Below, piece by piece: positions 30,808 through 40,112 of a stretch of DNA of 44,338 nucleotides; position 1 is the stretch's first letter; each line of letters begins with the position of its first letter. The notes beneath the pieces were generated by a model. That model was not told the origin of the DNA. It was given only the letters and a program-made list of their open reading frames with translations, and did not search any database. Made by a program: the position numbers and the translations under genes. The stretch is from an uncultured Prevotellaceae bacterium (GTDB taxonomy: Bacteria; Bacteroidota; Bacteroidia; Bacteroidales; Bacteroidaceae): the NCBI GenBank assembly GCA_902769805.1, contig CACXQL010000019.1:1-44338 (forward strand). The letters run 5' to 3'.

Positions 30808-31842
30808 ATGAGAAAAACATTCCTCATTACAATATTAGCAGGTTACGCAGTAGCCTGCTTTTCTGTTACCCCCGACACCATCTCTGTGGCAATGACGGGT
30901 GATATCATGATGGGAACAACCTACCCGGGTATCTCACTGCCTCCTAAGAACGGAACAGAAGTATTCAAGGATGTCAAACCCATCCTCCAACGTGCCACGA
31001 TTACCGTAGGTAACCTGGAAGGCACTCTTTTAGATGGTGGCAAGAGCACGAAAGGTGGTGGACCGAATAGTTATTCTTTCCGTACTCCTACCAGCTATTC
31101 CCATCTGCTGAAAGAGGCTGGCTATGACTTCCTGAGTATGGCAAACAATCATGCCAACGACTTCGGAGCCGAGGGCATTGCTTCCACAGAAAAGCAACTG
31201 AACCTGCAAGGTATCAAATACGCAGGCATCAAGGGACACATAGAGTCTGCCGTAGTGGTACGTAACGGTATCAAGTTCGGTTTGTGCGCCTTTGGCCATA
31301 ACCAATATACGCTGAAGCATCGTGACCTGCAGACTGTCAAGCGCATCATCGACGACCTGAAGAAGAAGTCTGATATCATCATTGTCTCCTTCCATGGAGG
31401 TGCTGAAGGACGTACCAAAAACCATCTGCCGCAAGGTGCCGAGAGTTTCTTGGGTGAAGACAGAGGCTCCCTTCGTGAGTTCGCCCATTTCTGTATCGAC
31501 AACGGAGCAGACATCGTCTATGGTCATGGACCTCATGTCGTCCGTGCCACCGAAGTCTATAAAGGACGCTTCATTGCCTACAGCCTCGGTAATTTCTGTA
31601 CCCCTTATGGTATGAGTCTCGCAGGTATCTCCGCCTACTCTCCCGTTGTCGAGATCAAGATAGACAAACAAGGACGCTTCCTCAAGGGAAAGATCCACTC
31701 TTTCCTCCAGCAGAAAGGCGTTGGTCCTCGTAAAGATGCCAATCAGAGTGTCGCCCGTGAGATGATGAACCTCACCAATAGTGATGTTCCCCATAGCGAA
31801 GCCACCATCGACCGCAACGGTAATATCACGTTAAAGAAGTAA
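30808..31842 (+). CDS. CapA-like metallophosphatase-fold protein
   Basis: A 344-aa member of the CapA/PGA_cap family, of calcineurin-like fold. CapA takes part in poly-gamma-glutamate export in Bacillus; in Bacteroidota the role is not established. Motifs: MTGDIMMGT (metal-binding GD), GNLEGTL, SMANNHANDFG (N-H), SFHGGAEG and YGHGPHVVR (H-x-H-type), then YSLGNF. It has an N-terminal signal peptide. Last gene of the cell-wall group, 24 bp after NlpC/P60. No capBC genes nearby. Confidence 0.88.
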   Translation: MRKTFLITILAGYAVACFSVTPDTISVAMTGDIMMGTTYPGISLPPKNGTEVFKDVKPILQRATITVGNLEGTLLDGGKSTKGGGPNSYSFRTPTSYSHLLKEAGYDFLSMANNHANDFGAEGIASTEKQLNLQGIKYAGIKGHIESAVVVRNGIKFGLCAFGHNQYTLKHRDLQTVKRIIDDLKKKSDIIIVSFHGGAEGRTKNHLPQGAESFLGEDRGSLREFAHFCIDNGADIVYGHGPHVVRATEVYKGRFIAYSLGNFCTPYGMSLAGISAYSPVVEIKIDKQGRFLKGKIHSFLQQKGVGPRKDANQSVAREMMNLTNSDVPHSEATIDRNGNITLKK

Positions 31843-31855
31843 AGAACAGTCCACC

Positions 31856-32053
31856 AGAACACTTTCAGGTCAGCAGCGCTCGCTGTTGACTTTAGCAGCG
31901 ACCGCCGTTATTATTAGCAGCGGCCGCTGCTAATAACAGCACCGTCCGCCGCTATACCGATAACAACGTCACTTTCACCTTGAAAGAGCCTGCCTTTCAC
32001 CTTGAAAGTCCCTGCCTTTCTCCCTGTTGCAACGGCACTTTCGCCCCATTATC
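31856..32053. repeat. Dispersed palindromic repeat, copy 2 (about 198 bp)
   Basis: Same elements in the same order and orientation as copy 1 at 9630-9824. The palindrome is longer here: 26 bp perfect, 31911-31936, centred at 31923/31924. Two CTTTCACCTTGAAAG hairpins follow. Copy 2 starts 14 bp after the CapA-like gene stop and lies downstream of the 51-aa peptide gene on the other strand. No ORF of its own. Confidence 0.85.
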
Positions 32054-32124
32054 ATAGTTCTTTCTCGCGATTCCATCCCCTTCAGTCCCCGCGGCTTTCA
32101 GATTTATTCTATAAATATAACTCA

Positions 32125-32158
32125 CAAAAAGCATCCGCAGGAGTGAATCCTACGGATG
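32125..32158 (-). terminator. Terminator after the second 51-aa peptide gene
   Basis: On the minus strand a stem CATCCGTAGGA / TCCTGCGGATG (plus 32132-32142 with 32148-32158, one mismatch) followed by CTTTTTG. Fits termination of the surface-protein/peptide transcript. Confidence 0.8.
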
Positions 32159-32207
32159 TCTTGTTCCACGATGTATTGTGTTGGATTATCTCGTCCCTGT
32201 AGGCAGG

Positions 32208-32363
32208 TTAACGGTCGCCGCCGCTGATACCGGTTTCTGACCATTCGAGACCGTCGGAACTGTAGGCACTTGACGCTGCAGGGTTACTACCTGCCAGCAG
32301 GTGGTGCTGCTGTTGCAGCACAAACACCTGTGTCATAGGTTCAATATATGATTTCTTTTTCAT
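32208..32363 (-). CDS. 51-aa peptide of the MKK-Y-P-QQ-AGS family, copy 2
   Basis: Encodes MKKKSYIEPMTQVFVLQQQ, then HHLLAGSNPAA and a Ser/Gly-rich end (SSAYSSDGLEW, SETGISGGDR). Same length and N-terminal pattern as the peptide at 10079-10234. It lies 34 bp after the surface-protein gene on the same strand, joined by a TGTAAAAATTAAAAAA repeat and followed by a terminator, so it is the second gene of that operon. A second ATG directly before the chosen one would add one Met. It is not a classical Sec signal peptide: no hydrophobic core long enough. Function unknown. Confidence 0.72.
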   Translation of the reverse strand: MKKKSYIEPMTQVFVLQQQHHLLAGSNPAASSAYSSDGLEWSETGISGGDR

Positions 32364-32365
32364 CA

Positions 32366-32399
32366 TTTTTACATTATTACATTTTTTAATTTTTACATT
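32366..32399. repeat. TGTAAAAATTAAAAAA-type repeat between surface-protein and peptide genes
   Basis: On the coding minus strand the array begins inside the TAA stop (32400-32398) and ends at the peptide ATG. A 23-bp core (plus strand TTACATTTTTTAATTTTTAC and onwards) recurs exactly at about 39464-39486 between hpt and adk. Confidence 0.85.
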
Positions 32400-35300
32400 A
32401 CTTCAGTACGACCTTTTTACCATTATAGATATAAACACCCTTCTCTGTCGGTTCACCTTGCAGCTTCAAGCCACCCAGAGTGTACCAACCGCTATTCAAA
32501 GTCTTAACTTTCAATTCTCCATTTTCAATTTGGAGAACTCCAGTCGTACCACCATCCTCTCCGAAGTTCAGTTCGAAGCTACGAGCCGTCGCTGTTGCTG
32601 GTACAAAGAAGTGAGCACGGAAGCAGCGCAGCGTACGATTGCCCGTTGAATAGCCCAGCTTATTGTTGCTACCCAGCAGGATGACAGACTTGATGTTGCT
32701 ATCGTCAATGGTGAACGGTGAGTAGTTGCCTACGAACTGGCAATTGCCGGAAGTTGCATTGTTCGTGAAACTGACAGCCGTCGGAGCCGTCTTGTCGATG
32801 GTCACACCTCTGAACACAGGATTATTGACGATGATGGCATCCATCTTCGGCACGACATTGCCGCTGTTGTTTTCCCAACCGTCGCCGAGCTGAGCAACAA
32901 GGTCGTCGCCTGTGGCATTGGTCTGTTTACCCTGAGCGATACCAAACGCTGTCTTGTAATAACATCTCTCAAGGCTTGTTTTTGTCGAACCGTTGCGGGC
33001 GAATGTTGATGAACTATAGTCGGTGCCGATGGTGACGGCAGACGGGTCGAACAGACAGTTGGTAAAGGTAAGTGAACCATTATATTCTCTATAGCCCACA
33101 AAGCCGCCGCACCCGTTGGTGCTGCTGCCAAGCAACTGTCCGTCGAAGAGACAGTTGTTAAGGGTAATGGAACTTCCGTCACGAGCCTGACCGATGAATC
33201 CTCCGTGCTTACCCGCATCGCCGCTCCTGCTGCTGTTAATGGTAACGCTCGAACGGCATTTGCTGATGGTACAGTTACCATAAGCCTCTGATATAAGACC
33301 GGCAGCAAGCGTATGGCTGGTCGTAATAGTACCAACCACATGCAGATTCTTAATGGTTGCGCCTTCCACAGCGCGGAAGGGGGCATCATAGGTTTCATCC
33401 ACGTTATAGGTGACGGTCAGGGTATGTCCTGCGCCGTCGAACGTTCCCTTGAACCTTTTGCCACTTGATCCTCCTGTTCCTACCATTTTCGTAACGCTGA
33501 TGTCGGCGGCAAGTTTCACTAACTTGCCATCATAGAAATCTTCACCATTGGTTACCTTGCTGGCGAAGGTATCCCATTCGGTGGCAGTGCTGATGGTGAA
33601 GTCGGGCGCAGCAGGTGTCCACTTCACGATATACGGCTTGCCTGCCTCAATGCTACCAGTGGGGGCATCAGTCGGGTCGTAGGCCGTCTCGAAGTTCAGT
33701 GTCAGTTTACCGTCAGCGTCGAGTTTTGACGATGTAGCGAGTTCCTTGATAGTAGCGCCAGCCAATGGCGAAGCTGCAATCTGCTCGGCTGTCATCGGGA
33801 ACGGCAGTGTCAGCGTGTTCCAGTCACCGTCCCTGTAGATTGTACGACCATTGAGTGTCACCATACTAAACTTATTATGTGCATCGTCCAAAGCATCCGT
33901 GTTGTCAGCATTGTCGGCAAGCGACACGGCAATTTGTGGACGAAGTGTGTGGGTACTTCCAGAGGTTTCATCATATAGGAGGTAGCCGATGTAGATAGTA
34001 CCGCAAGTACCAGAAGTAGAAGAAGTAGAAGAATAAGTCCAATGATTGGTACTACCGATAGCATTGGGAGCACCACTTCCTGCGGTGGCAGTAACACATG
34101 TCACTGTGTTGGCGATAGTGATGTCTCCACATGGATATCGGGAACTTCCGATGCCGGCGCAATAATCTCCACCTGTGGCGGTAACGGTACCGCTATTGAT
34201 GACAATATGACCGCCATTATTAATACCACTTCCGATGCCAGGGGCATATTTTCCACCTTTGGCTGTCAGAGAGCCTGTACCTATGATGGTGAGTGTCTTG
34301 TTCTCAGGCACGAAGAGGGCAGGATAATCTGTTCTAGATGAATTGTCCACCTCGCTTGTTCCTTCGAAGAAGATTGTGGCGTCGCCCTCACACTGGACGG
34401 CATTGTTTCTATCCGACGTATTATTGACATTCGGAATCGTCACATTATTAAAAGTAACGTTGGCACCATCGGCAATGCTGACGGACGTATTTTTGCCGCC
34501 CGTACCGGTAAGCGTCATGCCATTAACCAGTCTGACACTACCAGTATTCGAGGTGAGCGTCATGGTGGTTGGGACATACTGCGCATAGAGCGTCATATCA
34601 GCCGTAGGCAGAAACAGCTGCCCGTCAATATAAGTTTCTCCGCCACCGTCGGGCTGTGTACTCCAATTATAGAAGAAATGGTCGTCCGGTGCAGTAAAGG
34701 TACTGAGGTTCAAGTTCTGAGGTATGCCGGAATAGTACGTCTGGGCTTCCATCGTACCCGAACCTACACCTTTATCGAAAGTGATAGTGACTGGCGCAGC
34801 AGAGGGGTTATAGACATAAGGACTAAAGGAAATATTACCCGTTGACACACCGCCAATGGTCACGGAACTACCCCTGATACCGCCAGTGACAGTGACACTG
34901 TTCACTGTGTTGGCAATAGTGATATTACCGCAACTGCTTCCATATCGTGAGCTACCAATACCAGCAACACCCTGAACGGTGATAGTACCTCCATTGATTG
35001 TGATGTTGCCACAAGATCGATAATTACTTGCACCGATGGCAACACTGGAAGTACTTACAATATTAAATGTGCCGCCATTGATGATGATGTTTCCACAATT
35101 GTCTTTAGCAAGACTAGTATCATTAGAACCGATACCAGGTCCGTGGCTATTGATGGTTAGCGTACCGCCCGTGCTAGCTTCTTGAATAGTGAGCGTCTTC
35201 CCGCTGGGAACAAAAATACCAGAAGGATAAGTATCGTTTACCGTGATATTATTCGTACCGTCAAGGATGATGGTGGCATCGCCCAAGCACTCGATGCCTG

Positions 35301-36573
35301 GCCAGTTTTTGCTTTCGTCATTGGGGACGGTGATGGTCAGGTTCTTGATGGTCACCGTAGCACCATCGGCAATCATCAGGCGTGTGTTGTCACCGCTCGT
35401 ACCTGTAACCGTTATGTTATCATTTATCGTCGCTTCAGCAGTTTCACTCGTAATGGTTTCTGTAGTTCCGCTATTTTGCGTCCATTTGGCATAGAAAGTC
35501 TGATTGTCGTGTGAACCTACAGGGAGGGCAGCACCGGTAATGGCATCGCCACTACATTCAGCATTGTTGTACCAACCTACGAAGGTACAGCCAAACCTTT
35601 TCGGTGCAACAAGAGTAATATCGGGCGTCTCTACATTATAGGTCGTTGGGTTGGCATTTGTCATACCGTTCTGTCCGTCTGCAGCACTCGTTCCATCATC
35701 ATTAGTATAGGTAATAGTGTAGTCGATGGGCTTGAACATATTCGGGAAAGTGACATCGGAGTTCGGCATCATGAAGAAATGAGGGCTACTAGACACATTC
35801 ACTGATGTGTTATCGTTACCGATATAACTATGAGTCGAAGTGGACTCATAGTAGGCGTCGGGAGTAATTGTCATATTGACCTGTTCCATAAATTTGGCTG
35901 TTGCCTTGTTGGTGGTGACCGTACCATGAGGAACGGAAGACGTATCGACGTTGTAGGTCTCGTTGTCTTTGAACACCGTGATGGTCAGGTCAAAGCCATT
36001 ATCGCTGTAGTTACTACCACCCGTAGGAGAAGGAGTGAGCCAGAACGTTACGCTCTTACCCGTGCTGGATTCGTTAAAACTATGAGTACCATACCATGTG
36101 GTGAACTTATCTTCCTCATTTGCCACATTTTTATAATCATCCCGATATTCACCTCTGTGGCTTACACTGAAGACCTTCACAAGGTGTGCAACACCATTAA
36201 TATGCAGACGATAGCCTTCCGGTGCTATGATCTGTATGCCACTCCAGTTATTGGTGTTGTAGTTACCAGGATAGGTAAGGTCAGAGGTCCAGTTGGAACT
36301 GCCGCCCTTGCCGCCGTCGTCGTAGAGTTTGAACGACCTCAGGAGGTTTCCGTTTCCATCTACCGGTCTGCCATTTGCGTCTGTTGGAATGACGAACTCC
36401 TGAAGTGCGTTCACCGACATCAGGACGTAATGACGTGCTGCCGAGCCTAAAGGCTCTTCAGTGTCGGTCATCAGCATGCTGGCTTGTGCCCACGCCCCAA
36501 TGGATGTGAGCATCGTCATGAGCAGCATCACCGATGCCCTCATGAATACATGTTTAGTAAATGTTCTTTTCAT
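32398..36573 (-). CDS. Large surface protein with duplicated InlB-type/beta-helix modules
   Basis: A 1391-aa exported protein. Signal peptide to about residue 30 (ASVMLLMTMLTSIGAWAQ). The N-terminal region (35-280) is unique. Two similar modules follow. Each has a Listeria-Bacteroides (InlB B) repeat: 283-365 with FVGWYNNAE and FYAKW, and 595-668 with FYNWSTQPD and LYAQY. Each is followed by a right-handed beta-helix of INGGT/NITI ladder repeats (about 375-590; 670-845). A segment with RDGDWNTLTLPFPM and a GLUG-like region (about 1060-1230; GGFIGQ, GGFVGY) come next. The end is GWYTLGGLKL then KGVYIYNGKKVVLK. Probably a cell-surface adhesin or glycan-binding protein; no catalytic motif is visible. 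It has a long leader and a downstream 51-aa peptide gene. Confidence 0.85.
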   Translation of the reverse strand: MKRTFTKHVFMRASVMLLMTMLTSIGAWAQASMLMTDTEEPLGSAARHYVLMSVNALQEFVIPTDANGRPVDGNGNLLRSFKLYDDGGKGGSSNWTSDLTYPGNYNTNNWSGIQIIAPEGYRLHINGVAHLVKVFSVSHRGEYRDDYKNVANEEDKFTTWYGTHSFNESSTGKSVTFWLTPSPTGGSNYSDNGFDLTITVFKDNETYNVDTSSVPHGTVTTNKATAKFMEQVNMTITPDAYYESTSTHSYIGNDNTSVNVSSSPHFFMMPNSDVTFPNMFKPIDYTITYTNDDGTSAADGQNGMTNANPTTYNVETPDITLVAPKRFGCTFVGWYNNAECSGDAITGAALPVGSHDNQTFYAKWTQNSGTTETITSETAEATINDNITVTGTSGDNTRLMIADGATVTIKNLTITVPNDESKNWPGIECLGDATIILDGTNNITVNDTYPSGIFVPSGKTLTIQEASTGGTLTINSHGPGIGSNDTSLAKDNCGNIIINGGTFNIVSTSSVAIGASNYRSCGNITINGGTITVQGVAGIGSSRYGSSCGNITIANTVNSVTVTGGIRGSSVTIGGVSTGNISFSPYVYNPSAAPVTITFDKGVGSGTMEAQTYYSGIPQNLNLSTFTAPDDHFFYNWSTQPDGGGETYIDGQLFLPTADMTLYAQYVPTTMTLTSNTGSVRLVNGMTLTGTGGKNTSVSIADGANVTFNNVTIPNVNNTSDRNNAVQCEGDATIFFEGTSEVDNSSRTDYPALFVPENKTLTIIGTGSLTAKGGKYAPGIGSGINNGGHIVINSGTVTATGGDYCAGIGSSRYPCGDITIANTVTCVTATAGSGAPNAIGSTNHWTYSSTSSTSGTCGTIYIGYLLYDETSGSTHTLRPQIAVSLADNADNTDALDDAHNKFSMVTLNGRTIYRDGDWNTLTLPFPMTAEQIAASPLAGATIKELATSSKLDADGKLTLNFETAYDPTDAPTGSIEAGKPYIVKWTPAAPDFTISTATEWDTFASKVTNGEDFYDGKLVKLAADISVTKMVGTGGSSGKRFKGTFDGAGHTLTVTYNVDETYDAPFRAVEGATIKNLHVVGTITTSHTLAAGLISEAYGNCTISKCRSSVTINSSRSGDAGKHGGFIGQARDGSSITLNNCLFDGQLLGSSTNGCGGFVGYREYNGSLTFTNCLFDPSAVTIGTDYSSSTFARNGSTKTSLERCYYKTAFGIAQGKQTNATGDDLVAQLGDGWENNSGNVVPKMDAIIVNNPVFRGVTIDKTAPTAVSFTNNATSGNCQFVGNYSPFTIDDSNIKSVILLGSNNKLGYSTGNRTLRCFRAHFFVPATATARSFELNFGEDGGTTGVLQIENGELKVKTLNSGWYTLGGLKLQGEPTEKGVYIYNGKKVVLK

Positions 36574-36810
36574 AAAATACGTATTTTAAATTCTTAATGG
36601 TTTTGTCTATTCTCGCTAACATACCTTCATAGGCTTTAGCGCCCATTTGGGCTGTCAATGGCGGTGCAAGTCGAAGGCAATCAAGTTCACTTGAATTGCT
36701 GAGGCGCAGCCCGTCTTCGCAGCCGAATGGCTTACAATGCTGCGGTTAAGCGAGGGGCATCAAGCGTGCTTGAATGACCGAGTGTGAGCAGCATCGCGGC
36801 GTTTACGCCG
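36574..36810 (-). promoter_or_regulatory. Long structured 5' leader of the surface-protein gene
   Basis: About 235 nt between the predicted start of transcription and the ATG. It is much richer in GC than other spacers here. It contains several hairpins: GCGGCG/CGCCGC at 36796-36812, TCAAGC/GCTTGA near 36759-36774, and CAAGT/ACTTG near 36682-36697. No ORF of plausible composition was recognised in it. It may regulate expression, for example by riboregulation or attenuation. Confidence 0.45.
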
Positions 36811-36818
36811 CAAAGTTA
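36811..36818 (-). promoter_or_regulatory. -7 box for the surface-protein operon
   Basis: TAACTTTG on the minus strand (CAAAGTTA on plus). A TTCG rather than TTTG lies near the -33 position. Confidence 0.5.
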
Positions 36819-36905
36819 CGAAGAAAAACGTTAACGAATGTAAGCGCCCCTCTAAAAAGTGTTAAGGGGATAAAGATTTAACAAAAGGAGAGAGAGGAGA
36901 GAGAA

Positions 36906-36942
36906 AAAAACGCATGGTCTGTGAAGATCGTACGTTTTTTCA
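36906..36942 (-). terminator. Possible terminator of the hpt-adk-obg-pgeF operon
   Basis: On the minus strand AACGTACGATC / GACCATGCGTT form an imperfect stem followed by TTTTTTT. 20 bp after the stop of pgeF. The stem has two mismatches and one wobble pair. Confidence 0.55.
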
Positions 36943-36962
36943 CCTTATTATATATAATATCT

Positions 36963-37712
36963 TCAACGGAGCATGATGCCTGTGAAGATGCGACCGGAGT
37001 TGATGCCTAAGCGGCGGGCAGAGAAGTAGTCTTGGTGTTGCTGGAAGGTGCAGATGCCTGAGAGATAGATGTCCCTGATACCCATCTCCTCTAACTGCAG
37101 GCGGTTACACATCGGAAGGTCGATGTGCCATTTGGCATACATCCGGGCTATCTTAGTCATGTCGAAGCCGGCATCGGCAAACTGCTGGTAGACTTCCTCC
37201 CCTACCTCAAAACTCTCAAGAGAGATACCTGGACCTATGACGGCTTTCATCTGTGAGGGCACTGAGCAATAGGTCTTGCACATCGCCTCAACAGCAACAC
37301 GGACGATACGCTGCACAGTACCTCGCCATCCTGCATGAACAGCACAGACGGCATGATGCAGCTCATCATATAATAAGATAGGAATACAGTCGGCAGTGGA
37401 AACGCCTATACATAACCGAGAGACATCTGTCATCACAGCATCTACCCCTTCGATGATCTCCTGTTGAGGACCGTCAATACGACGAACCTCCGTACCATGT
37501 ACCTGATGGGGCATGATGATATGATTATCGGGAATAGCAAGCAGCGTAGCCAACGAATGATGATTATGGGCGATATGCCCAGCATCATCACCACAATATC
37601 GGTTGATGTTAAATGCGGAATAAGTGCCTTCGCTGATGCCCCCATGACGAGTAGTGCTGAAAGCAACAACACGGGGTCCTATATCATAATAGGTAAGCTG
37701 CGGACTATTCAT
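36963..37712 (-). CDS. pgeF: Multicopper-oxidase-like purine phosphorylase/peptidoglycan editing factor family
   Basis: A 249-aa member of the YfiH/DUF152/LACC1 family, reported to act as purine nucleoside phosphorylase/deaminase or, in E. coli, to keep peptidoglycan precursors correct. The zinc ligands are visible: His in [10 protein letters not shown], Cys in [12 protein letters not shown] and His in [10 protein letters not shown]; the [10 protein letters not shown] start and VIGPGI also match. It overlaps the obg gene by 8 bp and is last in the operon. Family is certain; which activity dominates is not. Confidence 0.92.
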   Translation of the reverse strand: MNSPQLTYYDIGPRVVAFSTTRHGGISEGTYSAFNINRYCGDDAGHIAHNHHSLATLLAIPDNHIIMPHQVHGTEVRRIDGPQQEIIEGVDAVMTDVSRLCIGVSTADCIPILLYDELHHAVCAVHAGWRGTVQRIVRVAVEAMCKTYCSVPSQMKAVIGPGISLESFEVGEEVYQQFADAGFDMTKIARMYAKWHIDLPMCNRLQLEEMGIRDIYLSGICTFQQHQDYFSARRLGINSGRIFTGIMLR

Positions 37713-38874
37713 CCTCGTCTGATTCCAGATATTCTAGATCTTCAAGATCATCTAGAGTATCTATATCTATGACTTCTATCTCCTCGTCTTCACCTTCCTC
37801 AGCCAACTCCTGCGCAAAGGAAGACATATCTTTGTCGCGATGCACCAAAGTATCCTCTGCCATGACAGCAGCCAACTTATTACTCTCTGCATTGAGTTCA
37901 CGCCACAATACATCCTTCAGTTCGTCGAGTCCTGTATTGGCAACAGCAGAGATAAACACCACGGGCAGGTCGTCTGGCAAGGTCTCTTTCAGCATCTCAA
38001 TGAGTTCCGCATCCAGCAAGTCACACTTTGTAACAGCAAGGACGCGATGCTTGTCAAGTAAGTCGGGATTAAACTGGGCGAGTTCGTTGAGCAATATCTC
38101 ATACTCCCGTTTGATATCATCGGTATCTCCTGGCACCATAAACAGCAACAAGGAGTTACGTTCGATATGTCGCAGGAAACGGAGTCCCAAGCCCTTGCCC
38201 TCACTGGCACCTTCGATGATACCTGGGATATCTGCCATCACGAACGACTTATTGTCGCGATAGCCTACAATACCCAGACTGGGTTCCATTGTCGTGAAGG
38301 GATAGTTAGCAATCTTCGGACGCGCATTCGATAATGCGGACACCAGCGTCGACTTACCAGCATTAGGGAAACCGACCAGTCCAACATCAGCCAGCAGTTT
38401 CAACTCGAGTATGATAGTCATCTCCTGCATCGGCTCTCCAGGCTGTGCATAACGCGGAGCCTGATTCGTGGCACTGCGGAACTGGAAGTTTCCCAGTCCG
38501 CCACGACCACCTTTCAGTAATACCACCTCCTGTCCGTCGTAGGTGACATCGCAGACATACTTGCCCGTCTCCGCATTATAGACGACTGTTCCGCAAGGTA
38601 CGTCGATATACACATCCTTACCATCAGTACCATGACACTTGTCGCGACCACCATTGCCGCCATGTTCTGCAAAGATATGACGCTCATAGCGCAGATGAAG
38701 CAACGTCCAGTAGTTATGGTTGCCACGAAGAATGATACTGCCACCCTTACCTCCGTCGCCACCATCAGGACCGCCATTCGGGTTATACTTCACATGACGG
38801 AGATGCGCTGATCCCCGTCCGCCCTTGCCTGAACGACATAGTATCTTGACGTAGTCTACGAAATTAGATTCCAT
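37705..38874 (-). CDS. obg: GTPase Obg
   Basis: Ribosome-associated essential GTPase (50S maturation, stringent response). 389 aa. The glycine-rich Obg fold occupies about 1-158 ([28 protein letters not shown]). The G domain: G1 [10 protein letters not shown]3 [10 protein letters not shown]4 TKCD and G5 SAVA. The C-terminal tail is very acidic ([19 protein letters not shown]). It overlaps adk by 11 bp and pgeF by 8 bp, indicating tight translational coupling. Confidence 0.97.
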   Translation of the reverse strand: MESNFVDYVKILCRSGKGGRGSAHLRHVKYNPNGGPDGGDGGKGGSIILRGNHNYWTLLHLRYERHIFAEHGGNGGRDKCHGTDGKDVYIDVPCGTVVYNAETGKYVCDVTYDGQEVVLLKGGRGGLGNFQFRSATNQAPRYAQPGEPMQEMTIILELKLLADVGLVGFPNAGKSTLVSALSNARPKIANYPFTTMEPSLGIVGYRDNKSFVMADIPGIIEGASEGKGLGLRFLRHIERNSLLLFMVPGDTDDIKREYEILLNELAQFNPDLLDKHRVLAVTKCDLLDAELIEMLKETLPDDLPVVFISAVANTGLDELKDVLWRELNAESNKLAAVMAEDTLVHRDKDMSSFAQELAEEGEDEEIEVIDIDTLDDLEDLEYLESDEDE

Positions 38875-39436
38875 CTATCACTTTTTGGATATCTCCGAAG
38901 ATACGCTCCAAAGTACCCAGACCATTAATATGATGATGCAGGCCTTCCTTCTTGTACCACTCAATCAACGGTTGCGTCTGAGAGTGATAAACCACGAGGC
39001 GCTTCTTGATAGTCTCCTCGTTATCATCGGCACGACCACATTCCTGACCACGTTTGATGAGACGAGTCATCAACTCATCCTCTGGAACATCCAGTTCCAA
39101 CATCGCAGCCACCTTGTCACCACGCTCCTCCAGCATCTTCTTCAATGCCTCAGCCTGTGGAATAGTACGGGGGAAACCATCAAAGATAACACCCTTATGT
39201 TCACGCCCGAAGGAGTCATAAACACTGGCGAGGATATTAATCATCAACTCATCAGGAATCAACTGTCCGTTATCAATATAGCCTTTGGCGGTCTTACCTA
39301 ACTCTGTACCGTTTTTAATCTCAGCACGCAGCACATCACCTGTAGAGATATGCTCCAAACCATACTTCTCTATCAGCAAATCGCTCTGTGTTCCCTTGCC
39401 AGAGCCAGGGGCTCCGAAAATCACAATATTCTTCAT
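38864..39436 (-). CDS. adk: Adenylate kinase, short-lid form
   Basis: Interconverts ATP+AMP and 2 ADP. 190 aa. P-loop [12 protein letters not shown]-binding [21 protein letters not shown] and the short lid ([20 protein letters not shown]) are visible; no zinc-binding Cys4 lid is present. Preceded by hpt (TGTAAAAATT repeat in between) and overlapping obg. Confidence 0.97.
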   Translation of the reverse strand: MKNIVIFGAPGSGKGTQSDLLIEKYGLEHISTGDVLRAEIKNGTELGKTAKGYIDNGQLIPDELMINILASVYDSFGREHKGVIFDGFPRTIPQAEALKKMLEERGDKVAAMLELDVPEDELMTRLIKRGQECGRADDNEETIKKRLVVYHSQTQPLIEWYKKEGLHHHINGLGTLERIFGDIQKVIDGI

Positions 39437-39446
39437 TGTCGTTATT

Positions 39447-39486
39447 ATTTAATTATTACATTCTTACATTTTTTAATTTTTACATT
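39447..39486. repeat. TGTAAAAATTAAAAAA-type repeat between hpt and adk
   Basis: The stop TAA of hpt (39480-39482) lies in the array, which then runs towards the adk ATG. It shares a 23-bp identical core with 32375-32397. Confidence 0.85.
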
Positions 39487-40020
39487 TTCAAAGAATAGAC
39501 CTCCTTCAAATGGCGGCCCTGTTGGTCATAATCCAGTCCATAGCCCACAATAAAGGCATTGGGAATCGAGAAAGCCGCATATTCGATGTCCAAGTCCACC
39601 TGTAACTTCTCCCTTTTCACGAACAGGGTACAGATATGCACAGAAGCGGGATTACGGGTACCTAACGTCTCTATCATCCGCTTCATCGTCAGACCACTCT
39701 CCACGATATCCTCTACGATGACGACGGTACGACCGGACAAATCCTCGTTGATACCTATCTATCACCTCCTTGATCTTACCCGTTGAGGTCGTGCCCTGAT
39801 ACGATGCCAGCTTCACAAAGGATATCTCACACGGTATCGTTATCTCACGCATCAAATCAGCCGCAAAGATAAAGGATCCGTTCAACACGGCAAGAAACAG
39901 CGGATTCTTACCTTCAAAATCCTTACTCAACTGCTGAGCAAGTTCCTTCACACGCTTGGCAATCTCCTCTGCCGAGATAGACGTCTCAAATGTCTTGTCC
40001 TTGATTTTTACGATACTCAT
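39480..40020 (-). pseudogene. hpt: Hypoxanthine phosphoribosyltransferase gene with a 4-bp duplication
   Basis: Purine-salvage enzyme converting hypoxanthine/guanine plus PRPP to IMP/GMP. The first frame (from ATG 40020) encodes MSIVKIKDKTFETSISAEEI to SFVKLASYQGTTSTGKIKEV. It then runs out of frame at GATAGATA (plus strand about 39757-39766) and stops at 39652. The second frame holds the rest: GINEDLSGRTVVIVEDIVES (PRPP-binding loop VVIVEDIVESG) to the end at 39480. Removing one GATA restores KEVIGINEDLSG and gives 537 nt, i.e. 178 aa, the normal length. Either slippage mutation or consensus error; the gene otherwise looks intact. Confidence 0.9.
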
Positions 40021-40044
40021 AGTGCCTATTTTATTAATTTGCCA

Positions 40045-40052
40045 CAAAATTA
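40045..40052 (-). promoter_or_regulatory. -7 box for the hpt operon
   Basis: TAATTTTG on the minus strand (CAAAATTA on plus), 25 bp before the hpt ATG. No -33 box at the usual distance. Confidence 0.5.
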
Positions 40053-40096
40053 CTAATTTTTCGGCAAAGAATAGCTATGGATTAGTATATTTTTCT

Positions 40097-40104
40097 TATT
40101 TTTG
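40097..40104 (+). promoter_or_regulatory. -7 box very close to the start of the hydrate-repair gene
   Basis: TATTTTTG, ending 8 bp before ATG 40113. The transcript would have almost no leader. Confidence 0.5.
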
Positions 40105-40112
40105 CAACTGCA

